NCBI RefSeq assembly: GCF_003355155.1
Contig: NZ_CP031320.1
Coordinates: forward strand, 6,685,861 to 6,749,860
Direction: 5' to 3'
DNA length: 64,000 nt
From: Streptomyces armeniacus
GTDB lineage: Bacteria > Actinomycetota > Actinomycetes > Streptomycetales > Streptomycetaceae
The notes under the pieces are model-generated. The model saw nothing but the letters and a program-made list of their open reading frames with translations, searched no databases and had not been told where the DNA came from. Positions 31,607 through 39,613 of the stretch are shown piece after piece. How positions within the stretch are numbered: the first letter of the stretch is position 1; every line of letters begins with the position of its first letter. Both the position numbers and the translations under genes were made by a program.

Positions 31607-32247
31607 GCGACGATCGCCGCCTGTACGCGGTTCTCGGCCCCCAACCGGTCGAGGACCGCGCTCACATGGCCCTTGACCGTTCCCTCGACGAGGTGCAGGC
31701 GGCGCGCGATGTCCGCGTTGGACAGCCCGCGTGCCACCAGCGCGAGCACCTCGCGTTCGCGCGCCGTGAGGCCGTCCGTACGGGCGCGGGCCTGCGCGCC
31801 GCGCGAGAGGCGGCCGCCCGCGCCGCCACCGAGTTCGGTGAGCACGTGCCGGGCCACCTTCGGGGAGAGGAAGGCGCCGCCGTCGGCCACGGCCCGTACG
31901 CCGGACAGGAGTTCGTGCGGGTCACCGGTCTTGAGCAGGAAGCCGGTGGCGCCGCCGCTCAGGGCGCGGGCGATGTACGCGTCCTCGGCGAAGGTGGTGA
32001 GGATGGCGACGGCGGTCTCTCCCGCGCGGGTGCGCAGTATCTCCTCGGCGGCGGCGAGGCCGTCCAGGTTGGGCATGCGGATGTCGAGGAGGGCGACGTC
32101 GGGGCGGTGTGCGTGGGCGAGTTCGACGGCCTGGCGGCCGTCGGCGGCCTCGGCGACGACCTCGATGCCGGGATCGGCGCCGAGGATGGCGCGCACGCCC
32201 GCCCGTACCGTCGCCTCGTCGTCGGCCAGCAGCACGCGGATGTTCAA
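31585..32247 (-). CDS. NarL/LuxR-type response regulator
   Basis: 220 residues. The receiver domain has DD (9-10), phosphoacceptor Asp in VALLDIRMPN (about 52) and Lys in GFLLKTGDP. The LuxR helix-turn-helix is LTAREREVLALVARGLSNAD, IARRLHLVEGTVKGHVSAVL, LDRLGAENRVQAA. The start overlaps the kinase stop (32244-32247), so the pair is coupled. It pairs with the HisKA_3 kinase upstream and probably binds the repeated TGAC-GAAA-GTCA sites at 31003 and 34110. The stimulus is unknown. Confidence 0.92.
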   Translation of the reverse strand: MNIRVLLADDEATVRAGVRAILGADPGIEVVAEAADGRQAVELAHAHRPDVALLDIRMPNLDGLAAAEEILRTRAGETAVAILTTFAEDAYIARALSGGATGFLLKTGDPHELLSGVRAVADGGAFLSPKVARHVLTELGGGAGGRLSRGAQARARTDGLTAREREVLALVARGLSNADIARRLHLVEGTVKGHVSAVLDRLGAENRVQAAIVAYEAGLV

Positions 32248-34067
32248 CGTTCGTCTCCCGCTCCCTGGATCACGGTCTTCCCGGCCAGCGTGCCGTTACG
32301 GAAGCACAGCCGGTAGATGTCGACGCTGGTGAAGAGCCGTCCGTCGGTCCGGTAGTACGCGCAGCGCGCACCGGGCGGCGGTGGCGGCGAACGGTCCTCC
32401 GACGGCGCCGATTCCTGCCGCCCGGGCAGCACGTCGCGTACGCCGTCCTCCGGGTCGCCGACACGCAGCCGATCGTAGGTGGCGCGCGGCAGGACGGACT
32501 CGGCGGTGGTGTACGCGTACCAGCCGAAGACGGCGGCGACCACGAGCGCGGCGGCCCCGCACGCGAGGGCCGTGGCGCGGGCGGTCCGGCGGCGGGCGGC
32601 CCGCTGGGCGGCGGCGAACTGGCGGGCGGCGGCGCCGGGTTCGTACGGGCCGACGGCGGGGGCGTGTGTGCCGGCGCCGGGTTCGTACGGGCCGGCGGCG
32701 GGGGCGTGCGGGCGGACGTCCGCACGCAGGTCCGCCTTCTGCGGGTCTGCCGGGAAGCGGGCCGTCACCGTGAAACCGCCGTCGTCGCTCGGCCCGGCGG
32801 TGAGGCCGCCGCAGGCGAGCCGCACGCGTTCGCGCAGGGCGACCAGCCCGGTGCCGTCGTCCGTGTGCACCGGCACCGCGGGCGCGGTGGTGGCGCCCGC
32901 GGCCGGCGGCCCGTTCCGTACGGAGACCGCCGTCCCGTCCTCCGTACAGTCGACGGCCACGGTCACCTCGGCGCCCGGCGCGTGCTTCGCCGCGTTGGTC
33001 AGGGCCTCACGCACCACCCGGTACGCGGCCCGGTCGGCGGGCGGCGGCAGTGCGCCCGGGGCGCTCTCCGCGGCGCCGTCCGTCACCAGCCGCACCGGCA
33101 GCCCGGAGGCCGCGGCGCGCGTGACGAGCGACGCGAGCGTCTCCCCGACGGGCGCCAGCGGCGCCGCCGCCTCAGCGGCCTCAGCCGCCTCCGCCGCCCG
33201 CGTCCCGCCGGACGCCGTCCCGCCGGAGGCGCGCTCGCCGAGCGCGGGCTCGTCGGACGCGGGCCGGTCAGGCGCGGGCCGGTCCGGCGCGGGCTCCCGC
33301 AGCACCCCGATGATGTCGCGCAGCCGCTCCGTCGCCCGCGCCGCCTCCCCGCGCAGCCCCGCCAGCGCCTGCCGGTGCTCGTCCTCCAGGCCGGGTGCCA
33401 CCTGGAGCGCGCCCGCCCGCAGGGCGATGAGGCTCAGGTCGTGGCCGAGCGCGTCGTGCATGTCCTCGGCGATACGGGCGCGTTCGCGCAGCCGGGCCTG
33501 TTCGGCGACGATGCGCTGCTCGCGTTCGAGCCGTTCGGCGCGGTCCCAGCCGGCGGCGAACAGCTCGCGGTCCTGCCGCCGGTAGCGGCCGACGGTCCAG
33601 GGGAAGACGGCGCCGAAGACGAGCGTGCCGGTCATGACCAGCCACACCAGTACGGGGTCTGCGCCCTGCCCGTCGTCCGCCGTACGCACGTACGCGCTCG
33701 CCGTCCCCACCGCCACCACGCCCGCGAACGCGACCAGCGCGGGGCGGCTCTGCGCGCAGCGCCGGCCGAGGAGGTAGCCGAACGCGGCGAGCGCGGGCCC
33801 GTACGAGAACGTGAGCAGCTGCGGTGACGCGGCCAGCGCGAGCGCCGCGGCCAGCAGCCACGCCGCGACCGGACGGCGCCGCGCGAGCCCCGTCGCGGCA
33901 CCCAGCAGGAGCAGCCCCGCCGCCGTCAGCCACCATCGCTGCGGCGGCTCGCGGAGGTACGCGTCGCCGGTGACGACGGCCGCCGCGAGCAGCGCCCACA
34001 GCGCACCGTCCCGTACGAGCGCCGGCCCGGCCCGGCGCCGCGTGCTCCCCGTCGCACCGCTCCACAC
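32244..34067 (-). CDS. Sensor histidine kinase with C-terminal extracytoplasmic domain
   Basis: 607 residues. Several N-terminal membrane helices (about 15-135) precede a HisKA_3 dimerisation domain with the phospho-His in ARIAEDMHDALGHDLSLIAL (about 205). A HATPase domain follows with N-box REALTNAAKHAPGAEV and DDGTGLVALRERV. Unusually there is then an Ala/Pro/Gly linker with repeated GPYEPGAGTHAPA units, a further helix (about 520-540, ATALACGAAALVVAAVFGWY) and a ~75-residue outside domain with a Cys pair (GARCAYYRTDGR, YRLCFRNGT). ATG 34073 is only one base from GGAGG; GTG 34067 has correct spacing and is used. Upstream lies the second TGAC-GAAA-GTCA site. Confidence 0.9.
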   Translation of the reverse strand: MWSGATGSTRRRAGPALVRDGALWALLAAAVVTGDAYLREPPQRWWLTAAGLLLLGAATGLARRRPVAAWLLAAALALAASPQLLTFSYGPALAAFGYLLGRRCAQSRPALVAFAGVVAVGTASAYVRTADDGQGADPVLVWLVMTGTLVFGAVFPWTVGRYRRQDRELFAAGWDRAERLEREQRIVAEQARLRERARIAEDMHDALGHDLSLIALRAGALQVAPGLEDEHRQALAGLRGEAARATERLRDIIGVLREPAPDRPAPDRPASDEPALGERASGGTASGGTRAAEAAEAAEAAAPLAPVGETLASLVTRAAASGLPVRLVTDGAAESAPGALPPPADRAAYRVVREALTNAAKHAPGAEVTVAVDCTEDGTAVSVRNGPPAAGATTAPAVPVHTDDGTGLVALRERVRLACGGLTAGPSDDGGFTVTARFPADPQKADLRADVRPHAPAAGPYEPGAGTHAPAVGPYEPGAAARQFAAAQRAARRRTARATALACGAAALVVAAVFGWYAYTTAESVLPRATYDRLRVGDPEDGVRDVLPGRQESAPSEDRSPPPPPGARCAYYRTDGRLFTSVDIYRLCFRNGTLAGKTVIQGAGDER

Positions 34068-34109
34068 CCGCATCCCTCCGACGCTACCGGCCGGACCTGG
34101 GCCGCCGCC

Positions 34110-34128
34110 CCTGACGAAAGTCAGGTCC
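34110..34128. promoter_or_regulatory. Second copy of the TGAC-GAAA-GTCA site
   Basis: CCTGAC-GAAA-GTCAGG (6-bp arms) followed by TCC reproduces the 31003-31022 site over 19 bases, in the same orientation. It lies about 43 bases upstream of the kinase-regulator operon start, a place suited to autoregulation. Confidence 0.6.
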
Positions 34129-34256
34129 CGGGGCCGCGCCGCGAGGCCGCGTAGCGGCTATCCGGCCCACGCTGCGCTCCCCTTGGGGGACGTCGCGCGT
34201 CCGCGCCGCGTGGTCGTTTCGGCCGCGGCGCGCGCCGTGTCAGGATCGTCCGTGCC

Positions 34257-35183
34257 ATGACTGCGACCACTGAAGACGCCGCGAACGCCGCCCAGGACCA
34301 CGACTACACCGACCTCCACGCCCCTGTCGTCGACTGGTTCGACGCACACGCCCGTGACCTTCCCTGGCGCCGCCCCGAGGCCGGTGCGTGGGGGGTCATG
34401 GTGAGCGAGTTCATGCTGCAGCAGACCCCCGTCGCCCGGGTGCTCCCGGTGTACGAGCAGTGGCTCAAGCGCTGGCCCCGGCCCGCCGACCTGGCCGCCG
34501 AGCCGTCGGGGGAGGCCGTACGCGCCTGGGGCCGCCTCGGCTACCCGCGGCGCGCGCTGCGGCTGCACGGGGCGGCGTCGGCCATAGCGGAACGGCACGG
34601 CGGCGACGTACCGAAGGAGCACGCGCAGCTGCTCGCGCTGCCCGGCGTCGGCGAGTACACGGCCGCCGCGGTGGCCTCGTTCGCGTACGGGCAGCGGCAC
34701 GCGGTGCTGGACACCAACGTCCGCCGGGTGTTCGCACGCGCCGTGAACGGACGGCAGTACCCGCCGAACGCCACCACCGCCGCCGAGCGCAAGCTCGCCC
34801 GCATGCTGGTCCCGGCGGACGACGCCACCGCCGCGCGCTGGGCCGCCGCCACGATGGAGCTCGGCGCGCTCGTGTGCACCGCGCGCACGCCCGTGTGCGG
34901 GCGCTGCCCGATCGCCGACCGGTGCGCCTGGCAGCGCGCGGGCGCGCCGGAGCACGAGGGCCCGCCGCGCCGTACGCAGACCTACGCCGGTACGGACCGC
35001 CAGGTGCGCGGCCGGCTGCTGGCCGTCCTGCGGGAGTCCGACGCGCCGGTGCCGCAGGCGGTCCTGGACCGGGTGTGGCACGAACCGGTGCAGCGGGCGC
35101 GGGCCCTGGACGGGCTGGTGGCGGACGGACTCGTCGAGCCGCTGGCGGGCGGCGAGTACCGGCTGCCGCAGAGCCGCGGCTGA
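34257..35183 (+). CDS. mutY: A/G-specific adenine glycosylase MutY
   Basis: 308 residues. HhH-GPD glycosylase core: catalytic Glu in WGVMVSEFMLQQTPVARVL, helix-hairpin-helix LLALPGVGEYTAAAVASFAY and catalytic Asp in AVLDTNVRRVF. The 4Fe-4S loop is CTARTPVCGRCPIADRCAW (C-x6-C-x2-C-x5-C). The enzyme removes adenine opposite 8-oxoguanine. The C-terminal region is short, with only a small winged-helix-like part and no full MutT-like 8-oxoG domain, as in most actinobacterial MutY proteins. It lies directly before sigE-cse, the same order as in other Streptomyces, and ends in a good terminator. Confidence 0.95.
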   Translation: MTATTEDAANAAQDHDYTDLHAPVVDWFDAHARDLPWRRPEAGAWGVMVSEFMLQQTPVARVLPVYEQWLKRWPRPADLAAEPSGEAVRAWGRLGYPRRALRLHGAASAIAERHGGDVPKEHAQLLALPGVGEYTAAAVASFAYGQRHAVLDTNVRRVFARAVNGRQYPPNATTAAERKLARMLVPADDATAARWAAATMELGALVCTARTPVCGRCPIADRCAWQRAGAPEHEGPPRRTQTYAGTDRQVRGRLLAVLRESDAPVPQAVLDRVWHEPVQRARALDGLVADGLVEPLAGGEYRLPQSRG

Positions 35184-35196
35184 GCCGCCCGGCACC

Positions 35197-35222
35197 GGCC
35201 CGCCGCCACGCGGCGGCGGGCC
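35197..35222 (+). terminator. mutY terminator
   Basis: GGCCCGCCGCC-ACGC-GGCGGCGGGCC, a perfect 11-bp stem with a four-base loop, begins 14 bases after the mutY stop. Confidence 0.75.
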
Positions 35223-35326
35223 GCGGGCCCGCCGACGCCTGCCCGAGGCGTCGCTGTTACACAACCGATGGGCAGCCGCAGGGTTCCCGTTGGTTCACTG
35301 CATGCGCTCCCGCAACACCCGCTGCC

Positions 35327-35370
35327 TAGGTTCTGTGACGTATCGCGAAAGCGCCCTACGTCACAGAACC
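35327..35370 (+). promoter_or_regulatory. sigE promoter -10 and leader inverted repeat
   Basis: TAGGTT (35327-35332) is a likely -10 box without a good -35, as expected for an activator-dependent (CseB) promoter. A perfect 14-bp inverted repeat, GGTTCTGTGACGTA (35329-35342) and TACGTCACAGAACC (35357-35370), starts within this box and ends next to the sigE Shine-Dalgarno GGGAGG. It may be a regulator-binding site or a leader hairpin that hides the ribosome-binding site. Confidence 0.6.
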
Positions 35371-35381
35371 GGGAGGCAGAC

Positions 35382-35891
35382 ATGGCCGCGGCAGAGGTCC
35401 TGGACTTCGAGGAGTACGTACGGACCCGGCAGGACGCCCTTCTGCGCAGCGCCCGGCGCCTGGTGACGGACCCCATGGAGGCGCAGGATCTGCTGCAGAC
35501 CGCCCTCGTACGCACGTATGGTCGCTGGGACGGAATAGCGGACAAGTCCCTTGCCGACGCTTACCTCCGGCGCGTGATGATCAACACGCGTACGGAGTGG
35601 TGGCGCACCCGGCGGCTCCAGGAGGTGCCGACGGAGCACCTGCCCGACGTGGCGAGTGTCGAGGACGGGACGGACCAGCGGGCGGACCGCGCGCTGCTGA
35701 TGGAGGTGCTGGGCACGCTGGCACCGAAGCAGCAGAGCGTGGTCATTCTGCGGCACTGGGAGCAGATGAGCACGGTGGAGACGGCGCGGGCGCTGGGCAT
35801 GTCGCCCGGCACGGTCAAGAGCACACTGCACCGCTCGCTGGCGCGGATGCGCGAGGAGTTGGAACGGAGGTCGGCGGAGTGCGCCGCCTGA
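35382..35891 (+). CDS. sigE: ECF sigma factor SigE
   Basis: 169 residues. Sigma region 2 is EYVRTRQDALLRSARRLVTD, EAQDLLQTALVRTYGRWDGI, ADKSLADAYLRRVMINTRTE. Region 4 is LAPKQQSVVILRHWEQMSTV, ETARALGMSPGTVKSTLHRS. The sequence closely follows S. coelicolor SigE, and the next three genes are cseA, cseB and cseC. It directs RNA polymerase to cell-envelope stress genes and has no anti-sigma factor; control is at transcription by CseB/CseC. ATG 35382 has GGGAGG six bases upstream. Its 3' end overlaps cseA by 13 bases. Confidence 0.95.
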   Translation: MAAAEVLDFEEYVRTRQDALLRSARRLVTDPMEAQDLLQTALVRTYGRWDGIADKSLADAYLRRVMINTRTEWWRTRRLQEVPTEHLPDVASVEDGTDQRADRALLMEVLGTLAPKQQSVVILRHWEQMSTVETARALGMSPGTVKSTLHRSLARMREELERRSAECAA

Positions 35892-36715
35892 GGGCGGCGG
35901 CCGGGACCGGCACGGAACGGGAAGGCCGGAGCGCCCGGCGCGGCATACGTGCCGCGCTGGGCGCCGCCGTGCTGACCGCACTGTCCGCGCTGGTGGTGGC
36001 GCTCACCGCGTGCGGTACGACCGCGGGCGGCGTACGCGTCGAGGGCGCGCCGACGGACTCCGCGGCGCCTCGGTCCGCGTCCTCCGACGGCACGACGGCC
36101 CGGCCCGACGGGCCGCGCGACTCCGGCCCCGAGGCGGAAGCGGAACCCAAAGCGGAGCCGAAGCCCGAGGTGGTCGGGCGGGGCACGGCCGCGTACTCGG
36201 AGAGCGGCGAGGTCCGCGAGGTCAGCGAGACCGAGGTGATCTCCGTGATCAAGCGCGACCCCAAGGTCAGCAGCCATGTGAAGCGCGGCCTGAAGCCGTG
36301 CGTCGGCGACCAGTACCCGGTGGGCATGGACTACGCGCGCGCCACCCGCGGCCGGCAGGCCGACCTCGTCGTCAACGTGACCTCGTGCTCGGACAGCGTC
36401 GGCGTCGGCGCATACGTGTACCGGCGCAGCACGAACGGCGCGCTGGTCAACGTCTTCGCGGCGGAACGTCCGCCGGTCTGGGCCACGTTCCGGGACGGCA
36501 TGCTGGAGGTCACGCGGGACGTCTACGTCGGCGACGAACCGCTGTGCTGCCCCTCGGGCCGCGACGTCATCACGTACGCGTGGCAGGACGGCGTCTTCCA
36601 CGAGGTGGGCCGCGAACGCAGCGAGGACGACGACGGTGTGGACGGCGGCGGCAGCGGGGGCTCCGACAGCACCCCCGCGCCCCCGGCACCGGCGGCCACG
36701 GAACGGAAGGAGTGA
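35879..36715 (+). CDS. cseA: Lipoprotein CseA
   Basis: 278 residues. The lipoprotein signal ends in lipobox LTAC at about 39-42 (LTALSALVVALTACGTTAGG). A Ser/Pro/Glu-rich linker follows, then a globular outer domain (REVSETEVISVIKRDPKVSS, YPVGMDYARATRGRQADLVV, VYVGDEPLCCPSGRDVITYA). In S. coelicolor CseA is a negative modulator of the CseC kinase at the outer membrane face. The GTG start at 35879 lies within the end of sigE, giving translational coupling. The C-terminal tail is Gly/Ser/Asp-rich. Identity rests on gene order and lipobox more than on residue-level recall. Confidence 0.9.
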   Translation: MRRLRAAAGTGTEREGRSARRGIRAALGAAVLTALSALVVALTACGTTAGGVRVEGAPTDSAAPRSASSDGTTARPDGPRDSGPEAEAEPKAEPKPEVVGRGTAAYSESGEVREVSETEVISVIKRDPKVSSHVKRGLKPCVGDQYPVGMDYARATRGRQADLVVNVTSCSDSVGVGAYVYRRSTNGALVNVFAAERPPVWATFRDGMLEVTRDVYVGDEPLCCPSGRDVITYAWQDGVFHEVGRERSEDDDGVDGGGSGGSDSTPAPPAPAATERKE

Positions 36716-36726
36716 GGCGGGCAGGC

Positions 36727-37497
36727 ATGGGCGAGACGACGCATGTGCTCTTCGTCGAGGACGACGACGTCATCCGGGAGGCGACCCAGCTCGCGCTGGA
36801 GCGCGACGGTTACGCGGTGACGGCCGTCGGCGACGGGCTGGCCGGGCTGGAGGCGTTCCGCGCGGACCAGCCGGACATCGCGCTGCTGGACGTGATGGTG
36901 CCGGGGCTGGACGGGGTGAGCCTGTGCCGCCGTATCCGGGACGCGTCCACGGTCCCGGTGATCATGCTGTCGGCGCGCGCGGACTCCATAGACGTGGTGC
37001 TCGGCCTGGAGGCCGGCGCCGACGACTACGTGACCAAGCCCTTCGACGGCGCGGTGCTCGTCGCCCGCATCCGCGCGGTGCTGCGCCGCTTCGGGCACGC
37101 CAGCGGCCTGGGGCTGGCCGGGCCGCACGGCGCGGCGGGCGCGAACGGCGCGGGCGGCGCGCACCGCCGGTACGCGGAGGGCGGGCCGGAACGGCCGCCG
37201 GGCGGCGAGGCGGAGATCCTGCGGTTCGGCGAACTGGAAGTGGATACGGAGGGCATGGAGGTACGCACCTCGGGCCGTCCGGTGTCCCTGACTCCGACCG
37301 AGATGCGGCTGCTCCTGGAGTTCTCCGCGACACCCGGCACGGTGCTCTCCCGCGACCGGCTGCTGGAACGGGTGTGGGACTACGGCTGGGGCGGTGACAC
37401 GCGCGTCGTGGACGTCCATGTGCAGCGGCTGCGCGGGAAGATCGGCCAGGACCGGATCGAGACGGTCCGGGGCTTCGGCTACAAGCTGAAGGGCTAG
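36727..37497 (+). CDS. cseB: OmpR-type response regulator CseB
   Basis: 256 residues. The receiver has DDD near 12-14, phospho-Asp in ALLDVMVPGLDG (about 54) and Lys in DDYVTKPFDG (about 103). A Gly/Ala-rich linker of ~45 residues, longer than usual, precedes the OmpR winged helix (RFGELEVDTEGMEVRTSGRP, LSRDRLLERVWDYGWGGDTR, VVDVHVQRLRGKIGQDRIET). It activates the sigE promoter after phosphorylation by CseC. Shine-Dalgarno GGAAGGAG lies before the cseA stop. Confidence 0.93.
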   Translation: MGETTHVLFVEDDDVIREATQLALERDGYAVTAVGDGLAGLEAFRADQPDIALLDVMVPGLDGVSLCRRIRDASTVPVIMLSARADSIDVVLGLEAGADDYVTKPFDGAVLVARIRAVLRRFGHASGLGLAGPHGAAGANGAGGAHRRYAEGGPERPPGGEAEILRFGELEVDTEGMEVRTSGRPVSLTPTEMRLLLEFSATPGTVLSRDRLLERVWDYGWGGDTRVVDVHVQRLRGKIGQDRIETVRGFGYKLKG

Positions 37498-37503
37498 CCT
37501 GCC

Positions 37504-37610
37504 ATCCCCGGGGCGCCGCCCCGTTACCCCAGGGCACCCGCCCGCCCCCGTCTGCCGTCCCCCGGGGAGCCCCCCCCGTACCCCCAGGGCAACGCCCGCC
37601 CGCCCCCCGA
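37504..37610 (+). repeat. C-rich imperfect direct repeat between cseB and cseC
   Basis: The 125-base cseB-cseC gap is made of two imperfect copies of a ~50-base unit: CCCCGG...CCCAGGGCA-CCGCCCGCCC, near 37504-37550 and 37557-37610. Both have runs of C and contain CCCAGGGCA. The gap is wider than expected inside a tightly packed operon. Confidence 0.55.
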
Positions 37611-37622
37611 AAGCACCCCGCC

Positions 37623-39110
37623 ATGACGCGCATCTCCCTCCGCACGGGCCTCCGCTGGAAGCTGAGCGCCGCCATCGCGCTGGTCAGCGCGCTCGTCGCG
37701 GTGGCACTCAGCCTCGTCGTGCACAACGCCGCGCGCGGCACCATGCAGGACAGCAGCCGCGACGTACAGGACGAGCGGCTGCAGTACGCGCGGCGGATCT
37801 ACGACTCCACCGGGCAGGTGCCGTTCGGCGCGCGGATCGACGATCCGTCGCTGCCGTCCGCGCTGCGGAAGGCGGCCGAGGACGGGCGGCGGGCCACGTA
37901 CCTGGAGGAGCAGCGGCACGGCGCGCCCGTCGTCTGGGCCGCCACCCCGCTGCCGGACGACCGGATCCTGTCGCTCCGTACGCGCTTCTCGGACCGTTAC
38001 GCGGTGCTTGCCGACCTGGACCGTTCGCTGCTGATCGGTTCCCTGTCCGTCGTGCTCGGCGGCTGCACGCTCGGCGTCCTCGTCGGCGGCCAGCTGTCGC
38101 GGCGGCTGCGCAAGACCGCCGACGCGGCGAGCGAGGTGGCGGGCGGCGGCACCGGCGTACGGGTGCGGGACGCGATCGGCGGCCGGGTACGCGTACGGGA
38201 CGAGACCGACGAACTCGCCGACGCCATCGACGGCATGGCCGACGCGCTCCAGGCCCGTCTGGAGGCCGAGCGCCGGGTCACCGCGGACATCGCGCACGAG
38301 CTGCGCACCCCGGTGACCGGCCTGCTCACGGCCGCCGAACTGCTGCCGGACGGGCGCCCGACGGAGCTCGTACGGGACCGCGCGCAGGCGCTGCGCCAGC
38401 TGGTCGAGGACGTGCTGGAGGTCGCCAGGCTGGACGGGGCGCGGGAACGGGCGGAGCTGCAGGAGGTGGCGCTCGGCGAGTTCGTACGGCGGCGGGTGGC
38501 GGTCGCGGCCCCGGACGCGCAGGTACGCGTCGCACGGGACGCGGAAGTGGTCACCGACCCGCGGCGGCTGGAACGCATCCTGGGCAACCTCCTCGCGAAC
38601 GCCGCACGGCACGGCCGGCCGCCGGTCGTGGTGACCGTGGACGGGCGGCGCATCCGCGTACGCGACCACGGGCCCGGCTTCCCGGTGCAGCTGCTGACGG
38701 ACGGGGTGCGCCGGTTCCGTACGGGTAGCGACGACCGTTCGCGGCCGGGGCACGGGCTGGGGCTCACGATCGCGGCCGGGCAGGCGCGGGTGCTGGGGGC
38801 ACGGCTGACGTTCCGCAACGTCGGGCCGGGCGAGCCGAGCTGGCAGCCGGAGCCAGGTGCGGAGGACGCGGCGGACGCGGCGGACGCGGCGGGCACCGAG
38901 CCGGGCGCGGGCACGGGCTCGGAGTCCGGGGCGACCGCACCGGACGCGGCGCACGCACCGACCGCACCGGACGCGTCGGCCCGTACGCGGAAGACGGACA
39001 CCGGGGCGGTCGCCGTGCTGTGGCTCCCGGAGTCGGCGCCGACGGACCCGGGCACCCCGCCCGGCGGGGTGCCCGCCGTCAGGCGCGATCCGCGCGGCCG
39101 TCAGCCCTGA
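37623..39110 (+). CDS. cseC: Sensor histidine kinase CseC
   Basis: 495 residues. A membrane helix (about 14-34), an outside sensor loop (HNAARGTMQDSSRDVQDERL...) and a second helix (about 138-160) lead to a HAMP domain. HisKA follows with the phospho-His in RVTADIAHELRTPVTGLLTA (about 225), then HATPase with LERILGNLLANAARHGRPPV and RFRTGSDDRSRPGHGLGLTI. It senses cell-wall damage (lysozyme, wall antibiotics) in S. coelicolor and phosphorylates CseB. A Glu/Ala/Gly-rich tail of about 70 residues is inserted before the final GAVAVLWLPES strand. The 3' end overlaps the convergent VOC gene by 10 bases. Confidence 0.93.
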   Translation: MTRISLRTGLRWKLSAAIALVSALVAVALSLVVHNAARGTMQDSSRDVQDERLQYARRIYDSTGQVPFGARIDDPSLPSALRKAAEDGRRATYLEEQRHGAPVVWAATPLPDDRILSLRTRFSDRYAVLADLDRSLLIGSLSVVLGGCTLGVLVGGQLSRRLRKTADAASEVAGGGTGVRVRDAIGGRVRVRDETDELADAIDGMADALQARLEAERRVTADIAHELRTPVTGLLTAAELLPDGRPTELVRDRAQALRQLVEDVLEVARLDGARERAELQEVALGEFVRRRVAVAAPDAQVRVARDAEVVTDPRRLERILGNLLANAARHGRPPVVVTVDGRRIRVRDHGPGFPVQLLTDGVRRFRTGSDDRSRPGHGLGLTIAAGQARVLGARLTFRNVGPGEPSWQPEPGAEDAADAADAAGTEPGAGTGSESGATAPDAAHAPTAPDASARTRKTDTGAVAVLWLPESAPTDPGTPPGGVPAVRRDPRGRQP

Positions 39111-39574
39111 GGCTTGTCCTCGGTGACGCAGTCGCCGCTCCACGGCTTCGACATGTCCAGTTCGTCGTGCTCGCGCTCCTGCGTGAGCGAGTACCAGTTC
39201 CCGCTCGGGTCGCGGAAGATCGCCTCGATGCCGTACGGGCGTTCCTGCGGCTCGTGGATGAACTCGACGCCTTTGGCCCTGAGTTCGGCGTACTCCGCGT
39301 GGCAGTCGTCCGTACGGAACGCGCCCGCGCCGAGCACGCCCTTCGTCACCAGCGTGACCAGCGCCTTGGCCGAATCCGGGTCCATGCCGGGCCCGTCCGG
39401 GCGCATCAGGGCGAGCTGTACGTCGGGCTGCTCCCGGGGGGACACGGTGATCCACCGCATGCCGCCCATGTCCATGTCGGTGCGCTCCTCGAAACCGAGC
39501 TTCTCGACGAAGAACTTCTTGTCGCGTTCCTGGTCGGTGGACCAGACGGTGGTGAGGGCAAGGCTCTTGATCAT
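39101..39574 (-). CDS. VOC-family (glyoxalase/bleomycin-resistance-fold) protein
   Basis: 157 residues with two beta-alpha-beta-beta-beta units: SLALTTVWSTDQERDKKFFV, EKLGFEERTDMDMGGMRWIT, then GAFRTDDCHAEYAELRAKGV, EFIHEPQERPYGIEAIFRDP, SGNWYSLTQE. The family coordinates a metal with residues in these strands; a Glu in GIEAIFRDPSGN is visible. Members act as glyoxalases, dioxygenases or antibiotic-binding proteins, and this PhnB/YaeR-like subgroup is mostly uncharacterised. GGAG lies before ATG 39574. It precedes an AraC gene with a 40-base gap on the same strand. Confidence 0.9.
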   Translation of the reverse strand: MIKSLALTTVWSTDQERDKKFFVEKLGFEERTDMDMGGMRWITVSPREQPDVQLALMRPDGPGMDPDSAKALVTLVTKGVLGAGAFRTDDCHAEYAELRAKGVEFIHEPQERPYGIEAIFRDPSGNWYSLTQEREHDELDMSKPWSGDCVTEDKPQG

Positions 39575-39613
39575 GCGGTGCTCCTGGGTGCGGGTGGCCG
39601 TGTGCCGACCACG

